Assembly (NCBI GenBank): GCA_944325305.1
Contig: CALUZO010000017.1
Location: 19,677 to 83,676 of the forward strand
Origin: an uncultured Rikenellaceae bacterium
GTDB lineage: Bacteria > Bacteroidota > Bacteroidia > Bacteroidales > Rikenellaceae
Reading direction: 5' to 3'
Length of the DNA: 64,000 nt
This document shows positions 42,042 to 51,149 of this stretch, piece by piece. A program made the translations under genes and the position numbers. The notes beneath the pieces are model-generated. The model was not told the origin of the DNA. It made no database searches and saw nothing but the letters and a program-made list of their open reading frames with translations. Every line of letters starts with the position of its first letter. Positions within the stretch are counted from its first letter, which is position 1.

Positions 42042-42827
42042 CTATTTGTAAAACATTCTCACTGCATTCACCCCAATATCCATGCCCTCATTCGCCACGA
42101 GGCGTCCTCCTTCGATATTTTTTATCGACAATGCCTTATTGCGCCAGTTCATGGCCAGCCACCGGTCCGTATCGCATGCCACACCATCTCCTTTTTCGTT
42201 GGCTATGGCACTGATATATTTTTTGTTTTTGCATCTTATTCTCTTGACACCGCCTGCCCTTACCCTATTACGAAGATCGGTATCCTGATATGACGAAACC
42301 TCGAATTTTTCGTCATATCCACCAAATTTCATAAAATTCTTCTTGCTTAAGACAAGCCTGCCGAAAGTCCCGTCAAGATAAATACCGGTCCACATATGCA
42401 GAATCACTTTATCCGGACCATAAATACGCATTTTACGACTGACGTAATCACCACCTTCGGGACCGGTAAAATTATCTGCATCGAGATTAACCACTATCTC
42501 GCCACCAGCAAACTTGTGGGCGGTATTCTTGGCGACCGACATATGCCACTGCGGCATTTCGTCGGAGTAATAGTACTTCAGGTAACCAGACTTCAACTCC
42601 TCGACGAAATTATCCCGTATCCATTCTTGCAGACCGTCGGTACTTGCAAAATCGACAAGGACAAATTCGACCCTGTCTTTTTGTCCGATATTGTCTTTGA
42701 GATTTTTCGGCAAAGTCTCCTTCAGTTGCCACAGTCTGTTGCGGCAGGTGATGCAAAACGATACGGTTGGCTTTTTCTTAAAAAGATTGAGCGGCCTTTT
42801 CCACAAAAAATTAAATACGCTGTTCAT
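42042..42827 (-). CDS. Glycosyltransferase family 2, galactosyltransferase-like
   Basis: The protein has 261 residues from the ATG at 42827. GT-A signatures: VSFCITCRNRLWQLKETLP, VLVDFASTDGLQEWI, IVVNLDADNFTGP (DxD-like) and a late FMKFGGYDEKFEVSSYQDTDLRNR that recalls the acceptor and metal region of galactosyltransferase-type GT2 enzymes. No membrane segment is seen. It starts 1 base past the murB stop. The base composition is AT-richer than in murB or tilS, which may mean later acquisition. Acceptor and donor are unknown; cell-surface glycan synthesis is likely. Confidence 0.82.
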   Translation of the reverse strand: MNSVFNFLWKRPLNLFKKKPTVSFCITCRNRLWQLKETLPKNLKDNIGQKDRVEFVLVDFASTDGLQEWIRDNFVEELKSGYLKYYYSDEMPQWHMSVAKNTAHKFAGGEIVVNLDADNFTGPEGGDYVSRKMRIYGPDKVILHMWTGIYLDGTFGRLVLSKKNFMKFGGYDEKFEVSSYQDTDLRNRVRAGGVKRIRCKNKKYISAIANEKGDGVACDTDRWLAMNWRNKALSIKNIEGGRLVANEGMDIGVNAVRMFYK

Positions 42828-42828
42828 C

Positions 42829-43839
42829 TCAAACAATGTTGACTTCGGTATCTATCCAGACACCAAATTTATACTGCACATCAGCCTGTATGCGAGTTGC
42901 AAATTCTACCACCTCTTTTCCTGTGGCCCCGCCGAGGTTGACGATTACCAAAGCCTGTCTTTCGTGTATCCCCACCCTTCCGAGGCTACGGCCTTTCCAT
43001 CCGCTTTTGTCGATCAGCCAGCCGGCAGCAAGTTTTACACAACCACTCTGTTGGGATGGATAAATGGGCATGTCGGCGTATTTCGCCTTCAATTCCAAGG
43101 CTGTCTCTTCGGGAACGACAGGATTCTTGAAAAAACTGCCCGCATTACCCATAACTTTCGGATCCGGCAGTTTCGCATCTCTGATGCCGACTACTGCCCG
43201 ACGTATATTTTCCAAAGTAGCGCCACCGAGCATGCGTGTTTTTTCATAAAGGTCACCATAGCCGAGTACCGGGTTCTCTCTGCGGGATAGTTCGAAATTG
43301 ACGGCCGTGATAATCACTTTTCCCTTCAATGAACGCTTGAAAATACTGTCGCGATACCCGAAATCGCAATGCGCTCCGGCCACGGTCACTTCCTTCCCTG
43401 TGTCGACGGCAAACAGTTCGACCGAACGGATAATATCCTTGACCTCAACCCCGTAAGCGCCTATATTCTGTACCGGCGATGCCCCGACAAGTCCTGGTAT
43501 TGCAGAAAGGTTCTCTGCACCCCACAACCCATTCGCAACGCTCCAACCGACAAATCTGTCCCAGTCGGTACCGGCTGTGGCCCTGACGCTAACCATATCG
43601 CCGCATTCACCCGTTATCCGTATGTCGCTATCCACTGGATGCAGCAGCACCCCGTCGAAATCCTCGGTAAACAAGATGTTGCTGCCCCCCGACAATACCA
43701 TCCAGCGGCTCCCGAACACCCCGCGGGCAAACAACTCTTTCAGGTCCTCCACACCGGCATATTCTATCATCTCGGCACATACTGCATCTATACCGAAAGT
43801 GTTTCTGTCCTTTAGTTTTATGTCTTTATACTCCCTCAT
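42829..43839 (-). CDS. murB: UDP-N-acetylenolpyruvoylglucosamine reductase
   Basis: The protein has 336 residues from the ATG at 43839 (MREYKDIKLKDRNTFGI); an upstream non-ATG extension crosses the promoter and is rejected. The FAD-binding domain shows LSGGSNILF and IPGLVGASPVQNIGAYG; the catalytic region shows GNAGSFFKNPVV (Ser proton donor), and the end has WIDKSGWKGRSLGRVGIHERQALVIVN (split: WIDKSGWKG and HERQALVIVN). It is a long type I (E. coli-like) MurB. It reduces UDP-GlcNAc-enolpyruvate to UDP-MurNAc. Confidence 0.95.
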   Translation of the reverse strand: MREYKDIKLKDRNTFGIDAVCAEMIEYAGVEDLKELFARGVFGSRWMVLSGGSNILFTEDFDGVLLHPVDSDIRITGECGDMVSVRATAGTDWDRFVGWSVANGLWGAENLSAIPGLVGASPVQNIGAYGVEVKDIIRSVELFAVDTGKEVTVAGAHCDFGYRDSIFKRSLKGKVIITAVNFELSRRENPVLGYGDLYEKTRMLGGATLENIRRAVVGIRDAKLPDPKVMGNAGSFFKNPVVPEETALELKAKYADMPIYPSQQSGCVKLAAGWLIDKSGWKGRSLGRVGIHERQALVIVNLGGATGKEVVEFATRIQADVQYKFGVWIDTEVNIV

Positions 43840-43851
43840 AATAAAACAACA

Positions 43852-43882
43852 CAAAGGTAATCTTTTGTCGAAAATAGTCAAA
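43852..43882 (-). promoter_or_regulatory. murB promoter
   Basis: Minus-strand TTTG (43879-43882), 19 bases, TACCTTTG (43852-43859). The -7 element ends only 12 bases before the murB ATG, so the transcript has almost no 5' leader. Confidence 0.75.
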
Positions 43883-44024
43883 CTATCCGCATATGCCTTT
43901 ATTTTAATCGCTTTTTCCGAATATCGAAAAATTGATGAAAACTTTTTTGCTCTTTTGAGTTTTATTGAGTTATTTTGAAAGCAAAAAATATGGATATTTT
44001 AAGTATTTCACAAAAATAAATCCG

Positions 44025-44032
44025 TATATTTG
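44025..44032 (+). promoter_or_regulatory. Putative -7 promoter of the DUF4301 gene
   Basis: TATATTTG lies 42 bases before the ATG at 44075. No -33 element at standard spacing. Transcription might continue into the V-ATPase operon, since no terminator is seen at 45518-45616. Confidence 0.5.
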
Positions 44033-44074
44033 AGACTTAACATTGTCAACTTAACAAAAGTCATTTAAAAGCCG

Positions 44075-45517
44075 ATGTTTTCAAAGAGTGATTTAGAGAG
44101 TATAAGCCAACACGGACTGAGTTTAGAAGAGGTAAACAAACAGATCGAAAATTTCCGCAACGGATTCGGATACCTGCCCGTAGTAAGGGCAGCTGTCATT
44201 GAAGACGGAATAATGCCGCTGGACAATAAAACTGCCGAGTTCTATGCCGCCAATTTTACGAAATCGGCAGCCGGTAAAAAAATAGTCAAATTCGTACCGG
44301 CCTCCGGTGCCGCCACCCGCATGTTCAAAGACCTATTCGAATTCGCTGCAAACGGGTCGATGAACCCATACATAGAAAAGTTGGTCGGGAATATAGAAAA
44401 ATTCGCGTTCTACCCGACAATAAAGGAAAACACGGGCGACGCCATGCAGACGGTCAAGGCGGTACTGGCTTACGGTGCCGAACTGCCTAAGGCTCTCATA
44501 TTGTTCCACAGCTATCCCGAAGGCCCCAGAACAGCACTCGAAGAACATCTGGTAGAGGGAGCAATGTATGCCGACAACAATGGCATGGTATATATCCATT
44601 TCACCATATCCCCCGAACATGAGGCTGGATTCAAGAAGGTTCTGGCCGAAAGGCAAAAGGCACTCGGAGAAAAATTCGGCGTAAGGTACGAAATATCATT
44701 CTCGCAACAAGAAAGCCGCACCGATACCATAGCCGTCACGCCCGACAACCAGCCATTCCGGGAAGAGGACGGCAGCCTGCTGTTCCGACCCGCCGGACAT
44801 GGCGCACTTCTCGACAATCTCAACAAAATAAAAGGAGACATAATATACATAAAGACCGTAGACAACGTAACACATGACCATTTGAAAGGCGATACGGTAC
44901 TCTACAAAAAGGCAATCGGCGGAATACTGCTTTCATTGCAGCAAAAAATATTCAATTATCTGGAAATGCTCGACAGAGGCGTAGATGACATCACACTCGA
45001 ACACATACGCCAATTCGTATCATCCGAGCTGTGTGTCAAGTTGCCGGCTCATTTCGACTCGTTGAACGACTGCGAAAAAGAAGCTATGTTGCGCAAAATA
45101 CTCGACAGGCCCCTCAGAGTGTGCGGAATGGTAAAAAACGAAGGCGAACCGGGAGGAGGACCGTTCTGGGTGAACAACGCTAACGGCACCGTCTCGTTGC
45201 AAATAGCGGAATCTTCGCAACTGGCACCCGACAAGGCCAACTTGCTTAAAGACGGCACACATTTCAATCCGGTCGACATAGTGTGCGGCGTGACTAACTA
45301 CAAAGGAGACAAATTCGATCTCACCAGGTATTCCGACCCGTCGACAGGATTCATTTCGGAGAAATCCAAGAACGGCCGGGCGCTTAAAGCCCAAGAGTTA
45401 CCCGGACTTTGGAACGGAGCCATGGCAAACTGGAACACGGTTTTCGTCGAGGTTCCAATAACGACTTTCACTCCCGTAAAAGTCGTTAACGACCTGCTCA
45501 GGCCACAGCACCAGTAA
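44075..45517 (+). CDS. DUF4301-family protein
   Basis: The protein has 480 residues. It matches the Bacteroidetes family DUF4301, of unknown function. The segment KIVKFVPASGAATRMFKDLF (near 70-90) recalls the nucleotide-binding loop of sugar-nucleotide pyrophosphorylases. GRPLRVCGMVKNEGEPGGGP-type glycine-rich sequence (near 345-365) and VNNANGTVSLQIAESSQ add to a nucleotidyltransferase-like look. This resemblance is my inference. It lies 99 bases before the V-ATPase operon on the same strand. Confidence 0.78.
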   Translation: MFSKSDLESISQHGLSLEEVNKQIENFRNGFGYLPVVRAAVIEDGIMPLDNKTAEFYAANFTKSAAGKKIVKFVPASGAATRMFKDLFEFAANGSMNPYIEKLVGNIEKFAFYPTIKENTGDAMQTVKAVLAYGAELPKALILFHSYPEGPRTALEEHLVEGAMYADNNGMVYIHFTISPEHEAGFKKVLAERQKALGEKFGVRYEISFSQQESRTDTIAVTPDNQPFREEDGSLLFRPAGHGALLDNLNKIKGDIIYIKTVDNVTHDHLKGDTVLYKKAIGGILLSLQQKIFNYLEMLDRGVDDITLEHIRQFVSSELCVKLPAHFDSLNDCEKEAMLRKILDRPLRVCGMVKNEGEPGGGPFWVNNANGTVSLQIAESSQLAPDKANLLKDGTHFNPVDIVCGVTNYKGDKFDLTRYSDPSTGFISEKSKNGRALKAQELPGLWNGAMANWNTVFVEVPITTFTPVKVVNDLLRPQHQ

Positions 45518-45616
45518 CCCCACCGGAACACACCGGCAGACTCACTACGGACGCCGCCAAAGCATTGAAAAGACCTGCACAAAGACAAAAAGAAAAATAA
45601 ATAAAACCGCAAGTTT

Positions 45617-46237
45617 ATGGAAAACAAGCTTCAGGAATTGACAAAAAAACTCTACGACGAGGGTTTGTCCAAGGGACGCAAGGAAGCGGAAATCCTCATC
45701 ACCGACGCTAACGCAAAAGCTAAGAAAATAGTGGCCGAAGCCGAAGCCGAAGCCGAGCGTATCCGCAAAAAAGCACAGTCCGATGCCGAAGATCTGCGCA
45801 AAAACACCCTGACCGAACTAAGTCTGGCAGGCAAACAGGTTATCGGCGCCATAAAGGCCGACGTACAAGACTTGATAGTAACCAAAGCCATAGACGAATC
45901 CGTTAAGACCGCCTCCCTCGATCCAAAATTCGTGGAAGAGATGCTCGTTGCCGTAGCCAAGAACTGGTCCGGTTCTTCAACGGAAAAGATTTCGCTGCAA
46001 GCAATGCTGCCAAAGGAGATGGAAGAAAAACTCGGCAAAGCACTCAAGCAAAGCGTACAGGCAGCTCTCGGCAGCGAGATGGAAATCACCTTCTCCGATG
46101 GTGTCAAAAGCGGTTTCAAGATCGGACCGAAACAAGGTGGGTACTATATAAGTTTCACCGACGACAGTTTCAACGCTCTGCTTGGCGAATACCTTCGTCC
46201 CAAAGTCAGCGAAATGTTATACGGAAAAGAGGATTAA
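45617..46237 (+). CDS. V-type ATP synthase subunit E
   Basis: The protein has 206 residues. The N-terminal third is a long charged helix (KLYDEGLSKGRKEAEILI, then AKAKKIVAEAEAEAERIRKK), the peripheral-stalk coiled coil. The C-terminal globular domain ends with LGEYLRPKVSEMLYGKE, typical of V/A-type subunit E. It links the V1 head to subunit I. It is the first gene of the V-ATPase operon. Confidence 0.9.
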   Translation: MENKLQELTKKLYDEGLSKGRKEAEILITDANAKAKKIVAEAEAEAERIRKKAQSDAEDLRKNTLTELSLAGKQVIGAIKADVQDLIVTKAIDESVKTASLDPKFVEEMLVAVAKNWSGSSTEKISLQAMLPKEMEEKLGKALKQSVQAALGSEMEITFSDGVKSGFKIGPKQGGYYISFTDDSFNALLGEYLRPKVSEMLYGKED

Positions 46238-46243
46238 AGTCCG

Positions 46244-47089
46244 ATGGCAAAGCAATATTATACCCTTGTAGCCGGACTTCGCGAGTATACGCTCGGCGTC
46301 GATCACAAGAATTTCGATGCACGTGCGATAATCGACGATATTCGCGAGCAATTGTCTGACACGGACGCAGGGTACCTCGAGCTTTTCTACAACTACTACG
46401 ATATAGAAAATATCGTGAACATGAAGGCCGGAAGAGGACAGTTCTCCGAACTCGGCAACTTCACGAGAGAAGAGCTGGAGGACAAAATGAAGGAAGTGGC
46501 AAAGCTCCCCCGATATATCTCGGACATACTCCTGGCATACGCCGATCCGGACAATGCGGATTTCGAAGATATCGACCGTGAAAAAGCATTCGAAAAATGT
46601 CTTTTCGAGGCTTACTACAAAAAATTGTCAACTTCGAAGTGCAGGTTCCTTCGCAGTTGGGGCGAGTTCGACCGCAACCTACGCAATCTCTCGGCGGCCT
46701 TCACGGCACGGAAACTCGGAAGACCGGTTGCCGAAGTCCTCGTCGGTGAAGGTTACGTGGTGGATGCCATCTCGCGCAGTTCGGCAGCAGACTTCGGACT
46801 CAAAGGCGAACTGGAATACATGAACCAGGTAGTCGCCGCCATATCCGAAGAAGGCAATCTGCTCGAGAAAGAGAACAAAATCGACCACATACGCTGGGAA
46901 ACAGCCGATGAACTCACGACGTTCGACTATTTCAATATAAACACAATACTCGCCTACCTCGTTAAGGTGAACATAGTATACAGGTGGATGTCGCTCGATC
47001 CCAAGGCAGGCCGCGAAATGTTCGAAAAGCTTTTGACATCTTTAAGCAGCACCGGAATGATCGAAGAGGCCGAAAAACAACAGGCATGA
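46244..47089 (+). CDS. DUF2764 protein of the V-ATPase operon (likely subunit C equivalent)
   Basis: The protein has 281 residues. It begins MAKQYYTLVAGLREYTLG and is rich in helices (YDIENIVNMKAGRG, EDIDREKAFEKCLFEAYYKK). The DUF2764 family is found in V-ATPase operons of Bacteroidetes and some other bacteria at the position where subunit C would sit. The IENIVNMKAGR stretch resembles the d/C-subunit logic of coupling the central stalk to the membrane ring. The assignment as a C-like subunit is inferred from position and length. Confidence 0.82.
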   Translation: MAKQYYTLVAGLREYTLGVDHKNFDARAIIDDIREQLSDTDAGYLELFYNYYDIENIVNMKAGRGQFSELGNFTREELEDKMKEVAKLPRYISDILLAYADPDNADFEDIDREKAFEKCLFEAYYKKLSTSKCRFLRSWGEFDRNLRNLSAAFTARKLGRPVAEVLVGEGYVVDAISRSSAADFGLKGELEYMNQVVAAISEEGNLLEKENKIDHIRWETADELTTFDYFNINTILAYLVKVNIVYRWMSLDPKAGREMFEKLLTSLSSTGMIEEAEKQQA

Positions 47090-47183
47090 GATGATGCAAA
47101 GCCGGACCGACCTTTAAATCAGCCCGCTTTCAAGAATCATCGTGGCGCATCCCGATTATGCAAATAACAAAAAAACACACTAT

Positions 47184-48959
47184 ATGAATACGACAGGTCA
47201 AGTAACGGGAATTATTTCCAACATCGTCATAGTGAAGGCCGACGGACCGGTGGCACAGAACGAAATATGCTACGTACACTACGGCGACCTGAGGCTTATG
47301 GCCGAAGTTATCAAAGTCATAGGCGACGATGCCTATGTGCAGGTATTCGACTCCACACGCGGTCTGAAGATCGGCGACAAGGTGGAATTCCAGGGACACA
47401 TGCTCGAAGTCACATTGGCCCCAGGCATACTCTCGCGCAGCTACGACGGCCTGCAGAACGACCTCGAGAAGCTGGAAGGTCTGTTCATCCAGCGCGGATC
47501 GCGTACAGAACCTATGGACTTCAATGCCAAATGGGAATTCACCCCTCTCGCCAAAGAGGGAGATACGGTCGAAGCAGGAACCTGGCTCGGGGAAGTGAAG
47601 GAAAAATGGGTCATGCACAAAATCATGGTGCCATTCTCGTTCGAAGGCAAATACACAGTGAAAAGCGTGGCACCGGCCGGGCAGTATACCATAGAGGAAA
47701 CCATGGCGGTACTCACAGACGCCGACGGCAAGGAGCACAAAGTCACGATGGTGCAGAAATGGCCGGTAAAGATACCGATAAAAGCATATGTCGAAAAACC
47801 ACGACCGAGCCGTATCATGGAAACGGGAGTGCGCCCCATAGACACGCTGAATCCACTTGCCGAAGGCGGAACCGGATTCATTCCGGGACCGTTCGGGGCC
47901 GGTAAGACCGTGTTGCAACACGCCATATCGAAACAGGCCGATGCAGACATAATCATCTTCGTGGCGTGCGGCGAACGTGCTAACGAGGTTGTCGAAGTAT
48001 TCAAGGAATTTCCCGAACTCGAAGACCCTCGCACCGGACACAAACTCATGGAACGTACCACTATAATATGCAATACCTCGAACATGCCGGTCGCCGCGCG
48101 CGAAGCGTCGGTCTACACAGGCATGACCATCGGGGAATATTACAGGGCAATGGGTCTGAAGGTGCTCATCCTCGCCGACTCGACATCGCGTTGGGCACAG
48201 GCTCTGCGCGAAATGTCGAACCGTCTGGAAGAACTTCCAGGACAGGACGCATTCCCGATGGACCTTTCAGCCATCATTTCGAACTTCTATGCCAGAGCAG
48301 GTCTTGTCTACCTGTCCAACGGAGAGAAGGGTTCTGTCACATTCCTCGGCACGGTATCGCCAGCCGGCGGTAACCTGAAGGAACCTGTCACGGAATCGAC
48401 GAAAAAGGCAGCACGATGCTTCTATGCACTGGCCCAGGGCCGTGCCGACAGCAAGCGCTATCCCGCTATCGACCCCGTGGACAGCTACTCGAAATACCTC
48501 GAATATCCCGAAATAGTGGAATACCTCGACGAACGCGTAGAAAAAGGCTGGGTCGACAAGGTCAATAAGGCCAAAACACTAATCCTCAGGGGAAAGGAAG
48601 CCCAGGAACAGATCAACATCCTCGGCGACGACGGTGTTCCGGTAGAATATCACGACCGTTTCTGGAAAAGTGAACTCATCGACTTCGTGATTCTGCAACA
48701 AGATGCTTTCGACAAGATAGACGCCAACACCCCGCTCGAACGCCAAAGATTCATGCTCAACACAATACTTGATATCTGTGCCAAATCGTTCGAGTATTCA
48801 GATTTCGAAGAGTGCCAAAACTTCTTCAAGACACTCATCAACATCTTCAAGCAGCTCAACTATTCACAGTGGGAAAGCGACGACTTCCGGAAATACTGCG
48901 AACAGATTGAACAAACGGTAAAAGAAAAGGAATCGGGGGCCAAAGAAAAGGCCGCTTAA
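47184..48959 (+). CDS. V-type ATP synthase subunit A (catalytic)
   Basis: The protein has 591 residues from the ATG at 47184 (MNTTGQVTGIISN); a GTG 14 codons upstream is rejected. The Walker A loop GPFGAGKT sits at 235-242, followed by ACGERANEVVE, the catalytic Glu region, LADSTSRWAQALREMSNRLEELPGQDAFP (split: LADSTSRWAQALRE and LEELPGQDAFP) and the A-subunit-specific non-homologous insert near 115-190. It hydrolyses or makes ATP at the A/B interface. Confidence 0.96.
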   Translation: MNTTGQVTGIISNIVIVKADGPVAQNEICYVHYGDLRLMAEVIKVIGDDAYVQVFDSTRGLKIGDKVEFQGHMLEVTLAPGILSRSYDGLQNDLEKLEGLFIQRGSRTEPMDFNAKWEFTPLAKEGDTVEAGTWLGEVKEKWVMHKIMVPFSFEGKYTVKSVAPAGQYTIEETMAVLTDADGKEHKVTMVQKWPVKIPIKAYVEKPRPSRIMETGVRPIDTLNPLAEGGTGFIPGPFGAGKTVLQHAISKQADADIIIFVACGERANEVVEVFKEFPELEDPRTGHKLMERTTIICNTSNMPVAAREASVYTGMTIGEYYRAMGLKVLILADSTSRWAQALREMSNRLEELPGQDAFPMDLSAIISNFYARAGLVYLSNGEKGSVTFLGTVSPAGGNLKEPVTESTKKAARCFYALAQGRADSKRYPAIDPVDSYSKYLEYPEIVEYLDERVEKGWVDKVNKAKTLILRGKEAQEQINILGDDGVPVEYHDRFWKSELIDFVILQQDAFDKIDANTPLERQRFMLNTILDICAKSFEYSDFEECQNFFKTLINIFKQLNYSQWESDDFRKYCEQIEQTVKEKESGAKEKAA

Positions 48960-48979
48960 CAAGCTAAAGTGATAAGAGT

Positions 48980-50302
48980 ATGAATACCAAAGCATTTCAG
49001 AAAGTATATACGAAGATAGACAATATCACGAAGGCAACCGTGAGCCTTAAGGCACCCGGCGTAGGCAATGACGAACTGGCTACGGTCGGAGGGAAGCTCG
49101 CTCAGGTAGTGAAGGTGAACGGCGACACCGTAACACTCCAGATATTCTCGGGAACAGAGGGCATTTCAACCGATTCAGAGGTAATCTTCCATGGCGAACC
49201 GCCAAAACTCAACGTCAGCGACAACCTTGCCGGCCGCTTCTTCAACGCCTACGGCGAACCGATAGAAGGCGGCAAACAAATAGAAGGCGAAGCTCGCGAG
49301 ATCGGCGGTCCGACCGTAAATCCCTTCAAAAGGCTCCAGCCATCGGAACTCATCGCCACCGGTATCGCCGGTATCGACCTCAACAACACCATCGTAACCG
49401 GACAGAAAATACCATTCTTCGCCGACCCCGACCAACCTTACAACGAGGTGATGGCTATGGTGGCTCTGCGTGCCAAGGCCGACAAGATCATCCTCGGCGG
49501 CATGGGCATGACCAACGACGACTTCCTCTATTTCAAACACGTATTCGAAAACGCAGGAGCATTGGACCGTATCGTAAGTTTCGTGAACACCACCGAAAAC
49601 CCGCCCGTGGAACGACTGCTGGTTCCCGACATGGCACTGACGGCAGCCGAATATTTCGCTGTTGACAAAGGCGAAAAGGTGCTTGTCCTGCTCACCGACA
49701 TGACCCAATACGCCGACGCCCTGGCCATAGTTGCAAACCGCATGGACCAGATCCCGTCAAAAGACTCCATGCCCGGTTCGCTCTACTCCGACCTGGCGAA
49801 GATTTACGAAAAAGCTGTACAGTTGCCCAACGGCGGTTCTATCACCATCATAGCGGTAACGACACTCTCGGGCGGAGACATCACCCACGCCGTACCGGAC
49901 AATACGGGTTACATCACCGAAGGACAGTTGTTCCTGCGCACCGACTCCGACACCGGCAAGGTCATAGTAGACCCGTTCCGCAGCCTTTCGCGTCTGAAAC
50001 AGCTCGTAATAGGAAAGAAGACACGCGAGGACCATCCACAGGTAATGAACGCAGCCGTACGACTCTACGCCGACGCCGCAAACGCCAAAACCAAACTCGA
50101 AAACGGTTTCGACCTGTCGGACTACGACGAACGAACACTGAAATTCGCATACGACTATTCGAAAAAACTCCTCGCGATAGACGTCAACATGGATATAAAC
50201 AGCATGCTCGATACCGCCTGGGAACTTTTCGCCAAGTATTTCACCCAGACAGAGGTCGCCATCAAACAAGACCTGATGGATAAATACTGGCCGAAAAACT
50301 AA
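48980..50302 (+). CDS. V-type ATP synthase subunit B
   Basis: The protein has 440 residues. It has the alpha/beta ATPase fold with no P-loop: the catalytic lysine loop is replaced by QKIPFFADPDQPYNEVMAMV. Other signatures are VLVLLTDMTQYADALAIVANRMDQIP-type sequence (split: VLLTDMTQYADAL and ANRMDQIPS), PGSLYSDLAKIYEKA, and RSLSRLKQLVIGKKTREDHP near the end. It is the regulatory, nucleotide-binding partner of subunit A. The gene lies 20 bases after A. Confidence 0.96.
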   Translation: MNTKAFQKVYTKIDNITKATVSLKAPGVGNDELATVGGKLAQVVKVNGDTVTLQIFSGTEGISTDSEVIFHGEPPKLNVSDNLAGRFFNAYGEPIEGGKQIEGEAREIGGPTVNPFKRLQPSELIATGIAGIDLNNTIVTGQKIPFFADPDQPYNEVMAMVALRAKADKIILGGMGMTNDDFLYFKHVFENAGALDRIVSFVNTTENPPVERLLVPDMALTAAEYFAVDKGEKVLVLLTDMTQYADALAIVANRMDQIPSKDSMPGSLYSDLAKIYEKAVQLPNGGSITIIAVTTLSGGDITHAVPDNTGYITEGQLFLRTDSDTGKVIVDPFRSLSRLKQLVIGKKTREDHPQVMNAAVRLYADAANAKTKLENGFDLSDYDERTLKFAYDYSKKLLAIDVNMDINSMLDTAWELFAKYFTQTEVAIKQDLMDKYWPKN

Positions 50303-50531
50303 CCTGAGCGGCTTTAATATCCGACAGGCATCACGTTTGCTGTCGAGTGGAGGGAATAAAAGTAACGCAATCACATGAGGTTGCTTTTCAGGAACGGTTC
50401 CGACAATTATCTGAATGGTCCTTTTCACTCCGCTATAAGATACTTTTCCGCAGCAAAGAGAAAGAATTTATTCCTCTCAACATCGCCAGTAGCGTCGAAT
50501 GACGGCACCAAGCGAGAAAAGAATATGAATT
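50303..50531 (+). other. Intergenic gap inside the V-ATPase operon
   Basis: This 229-base gap between subunits B and D is the only long spacer in an otherwise tight operon. No coding sequence, terminator with a T-run, or -7 promoter was recognised. A weak imperfect hairpin exists near 50365-50385. In other operons this position can hold subunit F or G genes; none is readable here. Confidence 0.4.
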
Positions 50532-51149
50532 ATGGCTATAAAATTTCAATATAACAAAACTTCGCTCGGCGAAATGGGCAAACAGCTCAAGATGCGCCAG
50601 AAGGCTCTCCCTACCCTCAAAAGCAAGGAAGCCGCCCTGCGTGCCGAGGTGAAGAAGGCAAAGGATATGGCCGAAGAGTTCGAGGAAAAACAACGCAGGC
50701 TCATCGACTCATACGACTACATGATATCACTATGGGGAGAATTCGACCCCGACCTGCTTAAAATCACCGATATCGAGTTGGGCATACAGAAGATAGCCGG
50801 AGTGAAGATACCCGCACTGAAGGGTATAAAGTTCGACGAGAAGAAATACGACCTGTTCAGCAGTCCGGTGTGGTTTGCCGACGGGGTGGAACTGCTGAAA
50901 AAAATCGCGCAGTTCCAAATAGAATACGAAATTTTTTCACGCAAAACCGAACTGCTCGATCATGCACGCAAGAAAACAACCCAGAAAGTCAACCTCTATG
51001 AAAAGGTACAGATTCCAGGGTATGAAGCCGCAGTGCTGAAGATCAAGCGTTTCCTTGAGGACGAAGAGAACCTCAGCAAAAGCGCCCAGAAGATCGTCAA
51101 AAGCAGGCAGGATCAGACCGAAAAACAAAGATCGGAGGAAACGGTATGA
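50532..51149 (+). CDS. V-type ATP synthase subunit D
   Basis: The protein has 205 residues. It is a long antiparallel coiled coil: LKMRQKALPTLKSKEAALRA, KKAKDMAEEFEEKQRRLIDS, then a C-terminal helix with VNLYEKVQIPGYEAAVLKIKRFLEDEE (split: VNLYEKVQIPGYEAAVLKI). This is the central rotor shaft. The Shine-like context is absent, as usual here. It overlaps the subunit I start by 4 bases (ATGA), so the two are translationally coupled. Confidence 0.9.
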   Translation: MAIKFQYNKTSLGEMGKQLKMRQKALPTLKSKEAALRAEVKKAKDMAEEFEEKQRRLIDSYDYMISLWGEFDPDLLKITDIELGIQKIAGVKIPALKGIKFDEKKYDLFSSPVWFADGVELLKKIAQFQIEYEIFSRKTELLDHARKKTTQKVNLYEKVQIPGYEAAVLKIKRFLEDEENLSKSAQKIVKSRQDQTEKQRSEETV

